A program made the translations under genes and the position numbers. The notes below the pieces were generated by a model that saw only the letters and a program-made list of their open reading frames with translations, was not told the DNA's origin and ran no database searches. A DNA stretch of 64,000 bases from Ga0077555 sp964500805 (GTDB lineage: Bacteria; Pseudomonadota; Alphaproteobacteria; Rhizobiales; Hyphomicrobiaceae): positions 57,208-121,207 of the forward strand of contig CAZCQH010000011.1 in the NCBI GenBank assembly GCA_964500805.1. Direction: 5' to 3'. Position 1 is the stretch's first letter, and each line of letters starts with the position of its first letter. Of the stretch, positions 63,357 to 64,000 are shown in pieces.

Positions 63357-63407
63357 GGGGGCAGTTCTAGCTGGCACAAAGGGGGCAGTTCCGGATGGCG
63401 TTTGACA
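63357..63407 (-). repeat. Possible insertion-sequence end (multiple direct repeats)
   Basis: GGGGGCAGTT occurs at 63357-63366 and 63381-63390, 24 bases apart. Reading from 63407 on the minus strand the block begins TGTCAAACGCCATCCGGAAC. Several tandem short repeats starting with TGT are typical of IS21-family ends. It directly abuts the broken hydrolase gene. Confidence 0.5.
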
Positions 63408-63411
63408 CCTC

Positions 63412-63472
63412 GCGAGGGCCTTTGGCCGTGCATCTATACTTGGCAGACACCGTCCCGCCCCAGGCGGGGGTG
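63412..63472. repeat. Dispersed repeat, copy 2
   Basis: Matches 38615-38692: GCGAGGGCC, CCGTG, CTTGGCAGAC, CCGTCCCGC and CAGGCGGGG in the same order, with small differences. Here the central hairpin is CCCGCC-cca-GGCGGG, so bases differ from copy 1 while pairing is kept. It lies between two IS-end-like repeat blocks. Confidence 0.65.
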
Positions 63473-63485
63473 TTCTCCCTGTCCG

Positions 63486-63528
63486 ACCGGGTTGATCCTG
63501 ACATTTTGAACCGGGCTGATCCCTGACA
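63486..63528 (-). repeat. Possible insertion-sequence end (two direct repeats)
   Basis: ACCGGGTTGATCCTGACA (63486-63503) and ACCGGGCTGATCCCTGACA (63510-63528) are direct repeats 6 bases apart. On the minus strand they read TGTCAGGGATCAGCCCGGT and TGTCAGGATCAACCCGGT, the style of IS21-family multiple terminal repeats. Confidence 0.5.
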
Positions 63529-64000
63529 CTATTCGCTGTCCGTTCCGGTGTCAGCTTCAGGTTCTGGTCGCGCCCGATGATGCCGAGAGCGCGCGTTGCA
63601 AAGCGCACGAGATGAATGTCACGGCGATCTCCCGAATGCCGATAGCCTCGCCGTCGAGCACATCACTGATGAAGACGAGCTCGCCCCGCCACTCGATTGG
63701 TGCCCGTCCTGCGCGCGCGGCGCACCTGCTGGCCGGCGTCGTACCGACAACGGATCGCAACGTTGCCCGTCGGCCAAGCGGAACCCCACCCTTGAAGTCG
63801 ATCGCCCACTCCACGTTCGCCAACAGCGTGTCAGGCGTGATCGACGCATGCTGCATCCGCCGGCGCCGCCGCGGCTTCTTCCCCACCAGACCTTCTCAAT
63901 GCTACAGAGATCGCAGCTGAACTGAAGATTGTTTTGCCGACTGTAAAGGGCAGTGTCCAGTTTCTTTCGCACATTTGAATTTGGCTGAGCGGCGTCCGGC
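63529..64000. other. Decayed region at the window edge, no confident gene
   Basis: Frames on both strands run through this stretch but none has a recognisable motif or start. Given the repeat blocks just left of it, it may be residual insertion sequence or transposase DNA. A gene reaching past the edge cannot be ruled out. Confidence 0.4.

Noticed and set aside
63557..63886. Transposase gene at the right edge
   Set aside because: A 109-residue frame lies here next to IS-like repeats, but no catalytic motif or family pattern could be recognised.

Overview
The window reads as a chromosomal piece of an alphaproteobacterium, most likely in the Hyphomicrobiales (Rhizobiales). The main support is the gene set cobT, cobS, a J-domain protein and bolA in tight synteny, high GC, and several small families common in that order (DUF1491, a split DUF1214/DUF1254 pair, DUF1353, bacterial ceramidase, DUF900 hydrolase). 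No plasmid or phage replication genes, rRNA or CRISPR array were seen. One tRNA gene, tRNA-Arg(ACG), is present at 38.3 kb.

Layout. 0-9 kb: acetyltransferase, universal stress protein, then a co-directional run with two paralogous M20 metallopeptidases around a HAD phosphatase, a small membrane protein and a luciferase-like monooxygenase, followed by an amidase and a small HD-type alarmone hydrolase-like protein; this looks catabolic. 9-20 kb (mostly minus strand): FAD reductase, FKBP isomerase, DUF1353 lipoprotein, phytase-like esterase, aerobic cobaltochelatase subunits CobT and CobS, J-domain protein; then divergent bolA and a keto acid hydratase, with proB on the minus strand. 20-38 kb: AhpD-like protein, dodecin, metY, a beta-propeller protein, YcgN, a class A penicillin-binding protein with the DUF1214/DUF1254 pair, ceramidase, an FAD oxidase, an orphan pair of molybdenum-hydroxylase subunits, NIPSNAP, an L,D-transpeptidase and a large PAN/DUF900 hydrolase. 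Between the FAD oxidase and the molybdenum-hydroxylase genes lie two palindromes very close to the ParB-binding parS sequence.

38-40 kb is an accessory junction after tRNA-Arg: a PIN-domain gene, a broken IS110 transposase and a repeat that recurs at 63.4 kb. 40.4-59.0 kb is the most distinctive part: two convergent operons. The plus operon encodes a glycosyltransferase fused to a sugar-kinase-like domain, two more glycosyltransferases, a sensor kinase/response regulator pair, a MacA-like adaptor with an unusual insert, MacB-like ATPase and permease, and an MsbA-like exporter. The minus operon encodes a heparinase II/III-like lyase, two more kinase-like proteins, a histidine phosphatase and a GT4 glycosyltransferase. 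Together they could make, phosphorylate, export and trim a glycan or glycolipid; I do not recognise this as a described system.

59-64 kb is a decaying metal-related and mobile region: a luciferase-like monooxygenase, a small membrane protein, a frameshifted CsoR-type repressor, a DUF411 copper protein, a 35-residue membrane protein, and remnants of a beta-lactamase-fold hydrolase and an alpha/beta hydrolase next to repeat blocks that resemble IS21-type ends.
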